Source of the DNA: Mariniblastus sp.
Lineage (GTDB): Bacteria; Planctomycetota; Planctomycetia; Pirellulales; Pirellulaceae
Direction of reading: 5' to 3'
Length of the DNA stretch: 64,000 nt
Assembly: GCA_022447605.1 (NCBI GenBank)
Contig: JAKVBG010000022.1
Span: forward strand, 1 to 64,000
Every line of letters begins with the position of its first letter. The first letter of the stretch is position 1. Below are positions 56,749-64,000 of this stretch, piece by piece. Position numbers and translations under genes: made by a program. The notes beneath the pieces are model-generated. The model saw only the letters and a program-made list of their open reading frames with translations. It had not been told where the DNA came from and did not search any database.

Positions 56749-57504
56749 ATGACTCAAGTAAAATTCAAAATCTGGCGGGGCGACAAAGAATCGGGCGAGT
56801 TCAAGGAATACCAGACCGAAGTCACCGAAGGGATGGTGGTCCTGGACGCGATTCACCAGATTCAGGCTGAGAGTGCCAATGACCTGGCCTGTCGTTGGAA
56901 CTGTAAAGCGGGCAAGTGCGGTAGTTGTTCCGCGGAAATCAACGGGATGCCCAAGTTGATGTGCATGACCCGCTTGAGTGACATGAACTTGGAAGACCCG
57001 ATTTCGGTCGAGCCGATGCGTGCCTTCCCGATCATGAAAGACCTGGTCAGTGACGTTTCCTGGAATTACCGGGTCAAGGAGAAGATCAAACCGTTCAAGC
57101 CGAGAAAGCCCGACAACGCCGATGGCAGTTGGAACATGCAGCAGAAGGACGTGGAGCGGGTTCAGGAATTCCGTAAGTGCATTGAATGTTTCCTCTGTCA
57201 GGATGTTTGTCATGTGCTGCGGGATCATGAAAAACACGAAGAATTTATCGGTCCCCGGTTTTTTGTCTACAGCGCTGCCCTGGAGATGCATCCGCTCGAT
57301 ACGGAGGATCGTGTGCCGGACCTGAAAAAGTCCCAGGGAATCGGCTATTGCAACATCACCAAGTGTTGTACCAAGGTCTGCCCGGAACATATCACGATCA
57401 CGGACAACGCCATCATTCCCCTGAAGGAGCGGGTGGTCGACGAATTTTACGATCCGCTGACCAAGCTGTTCCGAATCTTCAAACCGAAGCGCGGAGACGA
57501 CTGA
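56749..57504 (+). CDS. sdhB: Succinate dehydrogenase iron-sulfur subunit
   Basis: A 251-residue SdhB. The [2Fe-2S] ligands are in CRWNCKAGKCGSCSAEING plus a following Cys near LMCM; the [4Fe-4S] and [3Fe-4S] ligands are in CIECFLCQDVCHV and CNITKCCTKVCPEH. It passes electrons from SdhA to the membrane anchor and quinone. Last gene of the sdh operon; it converges with a HAD-family gene. Confidence 0.97.
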   Translation: MTQVKFKIWRGDKESGEFKEYQTEVTEGMVVLDAIHQIQAESANDLACRWNCKAGKCGSCSAEINGMPKLMCMTRLSDMNLEDPISVEPMRAFPIMKDLVSDVSWNYRVKEKIKPFKPRKPDNADGSWNMQQKDVERVQEFRKCIECFLCQDVCHVLRDHEKHEEFIGPRFFVYSAALEMHPLDTEDRVPDLKKSQGIGYCNITKCCTKVCPEHITITDNAIIPLKERVVDEFYDPLTKLFRIFKPKRGDD

Positions 57505-57573
57505 CCGTTGAGACGGTTCCTGCCCGGTTGCTTGAATTGATGTCGTGTCCGCTCCTGCCACGCTGGAGCGGGA

Positions 57574-58278
57574 TCAAAATCTTTCGACCAGGTTCTCCAA
57601 GCTGTTGATCGAATTCGTGGTGCGGCGTTCTTTCTGCCGCACCAGCTGGAGTGATTGCCAGCCACACAATCGGGGTGCGAGATAATCATTCAGGTAATCA
57701 TCGCCTACCATCAGGATTGATGAGGATGGCCACGTCGCTTCGATTGCCCGGTAAAACCTCAGGTCCGGTTTGCGAAAACCGAGCTGGGCCGAATGGAAGA
57801 CCTGCGAGGCAAGATCGTTCAAGCCCAGTCCTGCGAGGATCGGCTCCAGGCGGTTGTCAAAATTGGAGGCGACACCAATCGCGATGCCCGCCTGTTGTAG
57901 TGATGCCCAGCATTCGGGCACATCCTGGTAAACGCGCCAGTGGTCGGGATCGGCGAAATGTTGCCACAGTTGATCGAACAGGGGCTCCGTTTCGGAAATG
58001 TCCGAAAAAAGATGTTGCACGAGGTCCTGCCAAAGTTTTTTTTCGCCCTGTTGACTGGACGGAAATTCAAAACGGCTCAGGTCTTGTTGAGTAGAATCAC
58101 CCGTCAGTTCGGATTGAAAGACTGTGCGCCTCAGCCGTTTGAATCGGGACTCGACCACGTCCTTGGCGAGTTGACTGCCATGCTGCTGCCCGAGGCGATG
58201 GTAAACCGCCAGGACATCGGGATCCGGGTAGATGATCGTCCCGACGGCATCAAACAGGATAGAGCGAGGGCGGTCCAT
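57574..58278 (-). CDS. HAD superfamily hydrolase
   Basis: Start is placed at ATG 58278, giving about 234 residues opening with RSILFDAVGTIIYP. This is HAD motif I with Asp followed by A-V-G-T, so the second, acid-base Asp is replaced by Val, as in the HDHD3-like subgroup. GVASNFDNRLE gives motif II, LGFRKPDLRFY motif III with Lys, and ILMVGDDYLNDY motif IV. Substrate unknown; loss of the second Asp makes ordinary phosphatase activity uncertain. Confidence 0.86.
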   Translation of the reverse strand: MDRPRSILFDAVGTIIYPDPDVLAVYHRLGQQHGSQLAKDVVESRFKRLRRTVFQSELTGDSTQQDLSRFEFPSSQQGEKKLWQDLVQHLFSDISETEPLFDQLWQHFADPDHWRVYQDVPECWASLQQAGIAIGVASNFDNRLEPILAGLGLNDLASQVFHSAQLGFRKPDLRFYRAIEATWPSSSILMVGDDYLNDYLAPRLCGWQSLQLVRQKERRTTNSINSLENLVERF

Positions 58279-58318
58279 CGGCATGCCAGGTGGTTGGCCG
58301 GTACTTTGCATCCCGCGG

Positions 58319-59095
58319 CTACTTGGCCGTCCCCATGTCATTCCTGGAGCGTTCCTGGTACCTGGGCAGGGTGAGCCTGATACGGGCGCTACTGCTGGCC
58401 GGTCGGAAGCTGCCTGTCTGGGGGACGGCGCGAAGGATAATCGGGACGCGGCGAGCGGATCGGCGGATGTCCTGGGAGGGAATCAATCGCGGGACCGTTT
58501 TTGGTGCTGGGGTTTGCGGGATTTCCCGGAACGTCAGTGCGGGACCAGTGGCTGACTGCGTCATCCCCGCTGGTGCAGCCGAGGAAAACAGGCTGGCCCT
58601 TGCGGAGAAGGAAATCGCCTGACCGATGACCTGGCTGCTGGCAGGAAAGACAGGTTGATTCGCAGAATTCGGTAGAAAGAAATCATTGGTGCCCGGCGAT
58701 CCAATCCAGGAGAGGCCTCCCACTTCGAGCCGCGAACTGGATCGGGTACTTGGGGTTGCCCCGATGATACGGTTGCCCGTTGGCCCAGTGAACCGATCCG
58801 GTTCGTGGGAAGCTGCCTCGGTCAGCCTTCCCTGGGATTGAAGGGCAGGTTTGCCCCAGGTCTGATCCGTAGCCGCTTGTCGATTTTTCAGTTTGCCAGG
58901 TGCGGGCGAGTCCACGCTCGAGCCGCGGATAACCCACAGGATGACCTCGCAATCATCTACTGGCTGGACGAGATCGACCGACCCGGCCTGATCCGGCTTC
59001 CCATTTTCAAATGCCACCAAATCCGACTGGGGGTGGAGCAGCGCGAGACTCGAGGTGAAACTGAGGGTGATCCAAGCTAAGCATGTACGCATCAT
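58319..59095 (-). CDS. Hypothetical secreted Ser/Arg/Pro-rich protein
   Basis: A 258-codon frame that begins with a signal-like segment (ITLSFTSSLALL). The rest is low in structure and rich in Ser, Arg, Pro and Thr, with no recognised domain. It sits 40 bp upstream of the HAD gene on the same strand and fills an otherwise empty stretch, so a gene is plausible. Two overlapping open frames on the other strand have no better protein character. Confidence is limited. Confidence 0.42.
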   Translation of the reverse strand: MMRTCLAWITLSFTSSLALLHPQSDLVAFENGKPDQAGSVDLVQPVDDCEVILWVIRGSSVDSPAPGKLKNRQAATDQTWGKPALQSQGRLTEAASHEPDRFTGPTGNRIIGATPSTRSSSRLEVGGLSWIGSPGTNDFFLPNSANQPVFPASSQVIGQAISFSARASLFSSAAPAGMTQSATGPALTFREIPQTPAPKTVPRLIPSQDIRRSARRVPIILRAVPQTGSFRPASSSARIRLTLPRYQERSRNDMGTAK

Positions 59096-59357
59096 TGATC
59101 TTTCCGACGTGTCAACAGAAAACCAAAAGGTCAGTCGTCGCTACGACTTCCCGCTACGACTTCCTAAAGGGAATTTATCGACGAAAATTGGTTGGATCCC
59201 CCGGTTTTCACACGCCATGGGAAAATTCGGAGTAACCGGGACAAACCAGTCGCCCGCTGTGGAGAGGCAGCGATCAGGAAAGGGGTTGGCCGCGCAGACG
59301 ATGCTCGTACCGCTCGAACTTTTTTCGAGACGGGGAGCACGGTGCCACGGCTTTGGA

Positions 59358-60902
59358 TCAACCGTCGGGAAAGAGCGATTTGCAGCGGCGATGCAGTTCG
59401 GCGCGGTCGAGTTTGCCGACTGCGTTTCGAGGCAGGGCGTCGACCATTACCCATTCGTCCGGCAATTTGAACGTGGCGATCTTCTCGCCGGCCCAGCTGC
59501 TGGCGGCAGCCGTATCGACCTCGTGTCCCTGCTCTGGTTCAACGAAGGCGACGACACGCTGCCCATGTTTTCCTGGCGGTGTCCCGATAACGGCCGTCTC
59601 GGCGATATCCGGGTATTCATCCAAGACGCTCTCAACCTCGCCCGGAGCGATATTGGAACCTCGCTTGACGATGATCTCCTTGTCGCGCCCCACGAACCAG
59701 ATGTTCTCGTCCTCGTCGATACGTCCTTCGTCCCCCGAATGGAGCCAGCCGTCGCGAATCGTCTGGTGTGTGTGCTCGGAATCCTCCCAGTAGCCGACCA
59801 TCATGCTGTCGGAACGGATACAGAGCTCCCCGATCGTCCCGTTGGGTACGATCTTGGCATCGTCGTCCATGATGCAGACGTCGACCCCAATTCTCGGCTT
59901 GCCGGCCGAGCCTCGTGTGAAGGTCACGCCCGGTTGTGGAATTCCACAGTAACCTTCGCATTCGGTCATCCCGATCAGTTGGGCCAGCGGGGTCGTGCTA
60001 CAGACCTTGTCCCACGATTCGTATAAGTCGGGCGTCACGAAATCCCCCACGCATTCCATCGAGCGGATGGCCCCGAAGTCGACGTCTTCCAGCTGTGGGC
60101 AATCGAGGATGTCATGGAGGAGAGAGGGCAAGATGACGGATCGGGTGGGTGAGTGCTTGCGGTAGGAGGCGAGCCAGTCCCCGGGACTGAATTCTTCCAG
60201 GAAGACAACGGTCCCTCCGACCACCAGCGCCGGGATCAGGGAGCCGAGGCTGGCCGAGACATGGACCAATTGGGTCGACAGCAACCAGGTTTCGTCCTCG
60301 GCCAGTTGCATCGTGTTGACCCGGCTCTCTCCCGTCTCACGGATTGACTCAGCCGTATGGGTCACCCCTTTCGGCTTCGAGGTGGAGCCCGAAGTGTAGT
60401 AGATCGCAGCCGGGTCGGTACCTGTGGGTGGATTGAGTGGTGCGGCGGCATGGTCCTTGGCCAGTTCTTCCCGCCAGGGTGTCCCGATTCCGTCCACCGG
60501 GGAATCGAACGTAAAACACTTTTCCACACAATCCGGCAGGGTGAAATTATCGGCCAATTTCTGGGCCAGGGCGTCCTGGATGATCAACAGGCGGAGTTCA
60601 CAGTGGGACGCCGCAAACTCGACTTCGGGGCCTTGGTAGGAATGATTGAGTGGGACAGCGATGCAGCCGATTCTCCAGGTCGCGAAGAACAGGGCAGCCA
60701 GATCGGGATGGTTACACGCGAGCAGACCAACCCGGTCACCTTTCTTCAGGTTCTGCGCAGCCAGGCAGGCGGCATGGCGCTCAATCATCTTTTCCAGTTC
60801 ACCATAACTGACCGATTGATCATCGATGATGATGGCGGGCTTGCCGGGATCGTCTTGCAAGGCGCGTTGAGCAAGCGTCGTGAAATCGAGCATGGCGTAC
60901 AT
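59358..60902 (-). CDS. AMP-dependent acyl-CoA synthetase/ligase
   Basis: A 514-residue class I adenylate-forming enzyme; the ATG at 60902 has GGAG just upstream. The P-loop-like motif IYYTSGSTSKPKGVTHT (about residues 168-184), the Gly-rich GMTECEGYCG, the hinge region DGWLHSGDEGRIDEDENIWFVGRDKEII (seen as HSGDEGRIDED and FVGRDKEIIVKRG), and the C-terminal catalytic Lys in LPRNAVGKLDR are intact. It activates a carboxylic acid with ATP and joins it to CoA or a carrier. The substrate is unknown. Confidence 0.92.
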   Translation of the reverse strand: MYAMLDFTTLAQRALQDDPGKPAIIIDDQSVSYGELEKMIERHAACLAAQNLKKGDRVGLLACNHPDLAALFFATWRIGCIAVPLNHSYQGPEVEFAASHCELRLLIIQDALAQKLADNFTLPDCVEKCFTFDSPVDGIGTPWREELAKDHAAAPLNPPTGTDPAAIYYTSGSTSKPKGVTHTAESIRETGESRVNTMQLAEDETWLLSTQLVHVSASLGSLIPALVVGGTVVFLEEFSPGDWLASYRKHSPTRSVILPSLLHDILDCPQLEDVDFGAIRSMECVGDFVTPDLYESWDKVCSTTPLAQLIGMTECEGYCGIPQPGVTFTRGSAGKPRIGVDVCIMDDDAKIVPNGTIGELCIRSDSMMVGYWEDSEHTHQTIRDGWLHSGDEGRIDEDENIWFVGRDKEIIVKRGSNIAPGEVESVLDEYPDIAETAVIGTPPGKHGQRVVAFVEPEQGHEVDTAAASSWAGEKIATFKLPDEWVMVDALPRNAVGKLDRAELHRRCKSLFPDG

Positions 60903-60994
60903 TGACTCCTGGTGGTTGCTTGGGGAATGTCCAGCACGGGACCGGGAGCTTGCCCCTTAAACCCGCGCAGATGATCGGCCGGATGGCCAGGTTG

Positions 60995-61357
60995 TCAGGA
61001 TGCGAGTTCAATCCGTAACTGGTCAATTTTGGCAGCCAGGATGAAGTCGTTTTCACTCAGTCCGCCGATCGCGTGAGTCCACAGTTCGATGGACAGGTTG
61101 TTGTAGCCAACCAGATGGACATCGGGATGATGGCCGTCGGCCTCGGCGACTTCTCCGACACGGATGATGAACTCGAGACCGGCGACAAAATTCTTGACCT
61201 TCCAGTCTTTGCGAATCCTCTCGTTTTGATGGGTCAGATACCAGCCCTCGAGTTTTTCGAGTTGTTGCGTCACAAACGGCAGCGGACAAGGGTCGACGCC
61301 CCCCTCACATGGTTCGCATTTTTTCGAGGTTAGCTGCTCGGAACTTTGAACTTCCAT
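60995..61357 (-). CDS. phhB: Pterin-4a-carbinolamine dehydratase
   Basis: A 120-residue protein with the family signature EADGHHPDVHLVGYNNLSIE and WTHAIGGLSENDFILAAKID, including the conserved His-His-Pro and Thr-His pairs. It dehydrates 4a-hydroxytetrahydrobiopterin in pterin recycling. The N-terminal 30 residues contain two Cys (KKCEPCEGG), a common planctomycete and proteobacterial opening. It lies 92 bp upstream of the acyl-CoA synthetase on the same strand. Confidence 0.95.
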   Translation of the reverse strand: MEVQSSEQLTSKKCEPCEGGVDPCPLPFVTQQLEKLEGWYLTHQNERIRKDWKVKNFVAGLEFIIRVGEVAEADGHHPDVHLVGYNNLSIELWTHAIGGLSENDFILAAKIDQLRIELAS

Positions 61358-61861
61358 CGGGATCTCTTTGTCAGTTGAAAATCGGGGTCAGTGAAATCGA
61401 CCCACCAGGGAAAGGCAGGACGATCCTGTTGGGGGGCGAACAACGACTATTTTATAGCCTATTTTCCACTCGAAGAAACCGCCGAAGAGACCTCGCAACG
61501 GGAGGATGGACGGGGGACTGCCGACTGTCTCGGCCGAAGCGGTTTTCGTCGAGCTTCCCAGGCCGTTTGGCGCTCCAGCTTTTCCACTACCGGACCGGTA
61601 GCACAGGCAGGACCGATTCATGTAGGCCGGGCGTCAGGCGATGGAAAGATCACGGCTTGGGCCAGCCCGAACAGCAGGACGCCGACCAGAAACGAGGAGA
61701 CGCCCGGTCCTTGTGCTCTTTTTTTCATGGGAACGGCCGCCCGTCCAAGGCATGCAGGTAAAAGAAGTCAACTCAGCTATTTTAACGGGCCAGCCTGGCC
61801 CGAGTCCAGAAAATGGTCCATTTTTCAACATCCCTGATGGGGGCTCGTTTGCCAGCCATGC
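61358..61861. other. Intergenic region with one possible small gene
   Basis: About 500 bp between two minus-strand genes. Longer open frames here have no domain and low-quality composition. The only item of interest is a short frame at 61618-61728 with a membrane helix, listed separately. No terminator or RNA gene was recognised. Confidence 0.4.
61618..61728 (-). CDS. Possible small single-helix membrane protein (36 residues)
   Basis: ATG 61728 to TGA 61618-61620 encodes 36 residues: a basic start (MKKRAQGPG), one hydrophobic helix (SSFLVGVLLFGLAQAVIF) and a short Pro-containing tail. The layout fits known bacterial small membrane proteins. No strong ribosome site is visible, so this is a candidate only. 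Confidence 0.3.
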   Translation of the reverse strand: MKKRAQGPGVSSFLVGVLLFGLAQAVIFPSPDARPT

Positions 61862-62428
61862 TTAGCCGCTGCCCACCGGCAGGCCCAGCTGCTGGGCATC
61901 CTCAGCCAGCGCGTCCACGACGAACTGGATATGCTCGTTCAGTTCGATTCCGAGCTCCCTGGCTCCCTCGGTAATATCTTCCCGGCTGACTTTTTCGGCG
62001 AAACTCTTCTGCTTCATCTTCTTGCGGACACTTTTGGCATTCATCCCGACGATCCCCTGCGGTCGCACCAGGGCGACCGCCGTAATGAACCCGCAAAGTT
62101 CATCGCAGGCAAACAAGGTCTTGTCCAGTTGGGAGATGCGGGGATGCCCCGGCACCTGGTCGACATGCGATTTGATCGCATAGATCACGTCTTCCGGGTA
62201 ACCGTGTTCGGCCAGGATTTGGGAGCCTTGCAAAGGGTGGTCGGGCGGCTCTGGCCACCGTTCGTAGTCAAAGTCGTGGAGCAACCCGACGATCCCCCAT
62301 TTCTCGACATCTTCGCCGCTCCTGGTGGCATACGCCCGCATGGCCGTTTCCACGGCCAGCATGTGCCGGCGCAAACTCTCGTTTTGCGTGTATTGGCACA
62401 TCAGTTCGTAAGCGGAGGTTCGATCCAT
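61862..62428 (-). CDS. HD domain metal-dependent phosphohydrolase-like protein
   Basis: A 188-residue protein with the HD pattern RRHMLAVETAMRAYA, the metal-binding pair in VGLLHDFDYERWP, and HPLQGSQILAEHGYPEDVIYAIKSHVDQVPG. The later IVGMNAKSVRKKMKQKSFAEKVSRE is typical of this small HDIG-like family. It probably hydrolyses a nucleotide or phosphate ester; the substrate is unknown. It starts 15 bp after the TPR gene ends. Confidence 0.88.
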   Translation of the reverse strand: MDRTSAYELMCQYTQNESLRRHMLAVETAMRAYATRSGEDVEKWGIVGLLHDFDYERWPEPPDHPLQGSQILAEHGYPEDVIYAIKSHVDQVPGHPRISQLDKTLFACDELCGFITAVALVRPQGIVGMNAKSVRKKMKQKSFAEKVSREDITEGARELGIELNEHIQFVVDALAEDAQQLGLPVGSG

Positions 62429-62443
62429 GGCAGCGGTTTTCTG

Positions 62444-64000
62444 TTAGCCGTCCTCTTTATCGTCCTCTTTATCGTCCTCTTTATCGTCCTCTTTATCGTC
62501 CTCTTTATCGTCCTCTTTATCGTCCTCTTTCGATTCGAGTTTCTGGTCTTCCCGCCATGGCTGGTTCTTCTTGTAGTTTTCCAGCTCTTTGGACAAGCTC
62601 TCTTTTTGCCGATCCGATCCTGCCAATTCGACGGCCTTGGTCGACCATTCCCGCGCTTTTTCGAAATCGCCCATCTCGGCGTATCCGGAAGCCAGCGTGC
62701 TCAGGATATGGGCTTCCTTGTAGTCGGTCAGCTTGCAGGCCGACAACGCGTAATCGACCGACCTCTGCCCATCCCTCAGCTCGTCTTCTGGGCTGGTGGC
62801 CAGGACCCAGGCCAGGTTGTTCAGGACGCCGTCGTCTTCGGGGCTTAATTCGAGCGCTTCCTCGTAATCGGCAATCGCTTCCTTGTGCTTGCTCAGTGAG
62901 AGATAGGCGTCACCCCTGCCGCGCAGGGCGCTGGACAGCAAGGTTTCAAACGCCTCCTGTTGGGCATCATTGGCGGGGCTTTCCAGGTCACGCGAGAGTT
63001 GCCTGATCAGCGGCGAGTAGATTTTGACCGACTTGCTCGGCTCGTCGTTGGCATTGTAGAGCATGGCCAATTGTGTCTTGAAACTCAGGTTGGAAGGGTC
63101 GTCGTCCGCCAAGGTCTGAATGTCCTCGATCGCTTTCGCAAAATTTTCCTGGGCTGAATAGATAAAACTTCGCAGGCGATACGCCCCGATCAGACCTGGC
63201 TGTAGTTCGAGGGCCTTGTTGACGTCGCCGAGTGCTTCGTCCAGCTTTTCCTGGTCCAACAGCAGCGAGGCTCGCAGCATCATCGCTTCGAAATCTTTAC
63301 CGTTTAGCTTGATCGCTTTCCCCAGATCCTCAATCGCTTGTTCCTGTTTTTCCTGGGCAATCAAAACCCTGGCCCGCTCCTTGAATGTGCGCGATTCATT
63401 CGGTTTGACTTCAGCCGCCTTGTCCAGGATCTCGATCGCCTCGTCAAATTTCTGCATGGCGACCAGGGATTGGGCCACGACGTAGTAAGCGGCCAGGTTT
63501 TCTTTGTCGTTGTCGAGCCACAGCTTGAAATCTTCAATCGCCTTGTCTGCCTGGTTGTTCTGCAGATAGAAAGCGCCCCGAATCCGGATTGCGTCCAGGT
63601 TGGTCGGATCGATCTTGATCGCCTGGTTCAGGTCGGCCAGGCGGGAATCACTGTCATCCGACAGGGAGGCGCGAATGAACAGGGCCTTGGACAGCTTGGC
63701 ATCGTCATCGGTGATTTTTTCGATGGCCTTTTCGATTGCTTCGTTGGCGGCTGCCTTGTCTCCCCCCGGCAATCCATTGAGCCGGGCGATCAGCAGGTAG
63801 GCATCGCTGGTGTCCGGGCTCAGCTCGACGACTTTCTTCAGGCGATTCAGCGCTTCACGTCGATAGACCCGCCAACGTCGATCCTGTTGGCCGGGGACAA
63901 AAATCTGTTTCCCCATCTGATCGGCATACTCGTACCAGGCGGAGGCCCATAATTGCTTCGCTTCGACCATCCCATCTTCGTCGAGCCCTTTCTCAATGGC
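62444..64000 (-). CDS. TPR-repeat protein (N-terminus cut by window edge)
   Basis: The frame is open from the last base of the window to a stop at 62444; ten codons precede the first internal ATG at 63970 without a stop, so the N-terminus probably lies outside. At least twelve TPR-like helical pairs are visible, for example DAIRIRGAFYLQNNQADKAI, EAMMLRASLLLDQEKLDEAL and DYEEALELSPEDDGVLNNLA. The protein ends in a highly charged tail of Asp-Asp-Lys-Glu repeats built from a 12-bp tandem repeat. TPR proteins act as scaffolds; an exported, enzyme-fused N-terminus is possible but cannot be seen. Confidence 0.88.
   Translation of the reverse strand, partial: AIEKGLDEDGMVEAKQLWASAWYEYADQMGKQIFVPGQQDRRWRVYRREALNRLKKVVELSPDTSDAYLLIARLNGLPGGDKAAANEAIEKAIEKITDDDAKLSKALFIRASLSDDSDSRLADLNQAIKIDPTNLDAIRIRGAFYLQNNQADKAIEDFKLWLDNDKENLAAYYVVAQSLVAMQKFDEAIEILDKAAEVKPNESRTFKERARVLIAQEKQEQAIEDLGKAIKLNGKDFEAMMLRASLLLDQEKLDEALGDVNKALELQPGLIGAYRLRSFIYSAQENFAKAIEDIQTLADDDPSNLSFKTQLAMLYNANDEPSKSVKIYSPLIRQLSRDLESPANDAQQEAFETLLSSALRGRGDAYLSLSKHKEAIADYEEALELSPEDDGVLNNLAWVLATSPEDELRDGQRSVDYALSACKLTDYKEAHILSTLASGYAEMGDFEKAREWSTKAVELAGSDRQKESLSKELENYKKNQPWREDQKLESKEDDKEDDKEDDKEDDKEDDKEDDKEDG
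62449..62530 (-). repeat. 12-bp tandem repeat coding for Asp-Asp-Lys-Glu
   Basis: CGTCCTCTTTAT repeats six times without change from 62449 to 62520, followed by a partial seventh copy to about 62530. It lies in frame at the 3' end of the TPR gene; each unit adds four charged residues and copy-number change would keep the frame. Identity between copies suggests slippage or recent expansion. Confidence 0.95.

Noticed and set aside
59055..60026. Long plus-strand open frame of 323 codons
   Set aside because: It is the antisense shadow of the acyl-CoA synthetase gene, which has all family motifs.
61391..61837. Plus-strand open frame of 148 codons in the 61.4-61.8 kb gap
   Set aside because: Composition is not protein-like, there is no domain and no ribosome site; it was not called as a gene.
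62449..62530. CRISPR array
   Set aside because: The repeats are 12 bp, directly adjacent with no spacers, and in frame within a coding region.

Overview
This is a gene-dense window of about 64 kb, probably chromosomal, from a Gram-negative bacterium that is most likely a planctomycete. The inference rests on the gene mix: secreted sulfatase, sialate esterase, heparinase-like and DUF2961 proteins; a PQQ-type beta-propeller with EF-hands and Gly-rich tails; a zinc-ribbon MotA/TolQ protein with two ExbD-like partners; a DUF1844 protein; and kdsB (Kdo, hence LPS). No rRNA or tRNA gene was seen, so the placement rests on protein families only.

Layout. 1-2.9 kb: two cell-envelope glycosyltransferases on the minus strand, one running off the window. 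3-11.9 kb: secreted proteins, membrane proteins of unknown function, and a secreted thioredoxin-like gene with an in-frame UGA. 12.06-13.2 kb: a retron, with promoter, msr-msd RNA and reverse transcriptase. 13.2-21.9 kb: pyruvyl transferase, LssY-C protein, a second UGA-containing gene, sialate esterase and sulfatase. 21.9-29.4 kb: a minus-strand cluster of FAD oxidase, DUF1365, two cyclopropane-synthase-like methyltransferases, anti-sigma factor, cobalamin-binding protein and ECF sigma factor. 29.4-39.6 kb: heparinase-like protein, fasciclin protein, SDR/DUF2867, a PadR-controlled pair and an FAD-oxidoreductase/hydrolase fusion. 39.7-43 kb: MotA/ExbD-like three-gene operon. 43.1-46 kb: thiC with a TPP riboswitch, then ssrA (tmRNA). 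46.3-64 kb: mostly housekeeping genes (oxyR, pyrG, kdsB, sdhCAB, acyl-CoA synthetase, pterin dehydratase, HD protein) and a TPR protein cut by the window end.

Most interesting points. (1) Two signal-peptide-bearing, thioredoxin-like genes contain an in-frame UGA next to a cysteine. In both, a hairpin begins 13-14 nt after the UGA; one has a GGUCU apical loop like the E. coli fdhF SECIS. Both are probably selenoproteins that ordinary gene callers would split. (2) A complete retron can be read: promoter, 11-bp a1/a2 pairing, a TTAGC branch-site candidate, two msr hairpins, an msd hairpin, and an RT with NAxxH, YADD and VTG motifs, but no obvious effector. (3) An ECF sigma/anti-sigma pair flanks a cobalamin protein that has the CarH-type W-x9-EH signature but no MerR-type DNA-binding domain. 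It is followed upstream by photo-oxidative-stress-type lipid-modification genes. This suggests a light- or B12-gated sigma-factor switch acting through protein contacts.
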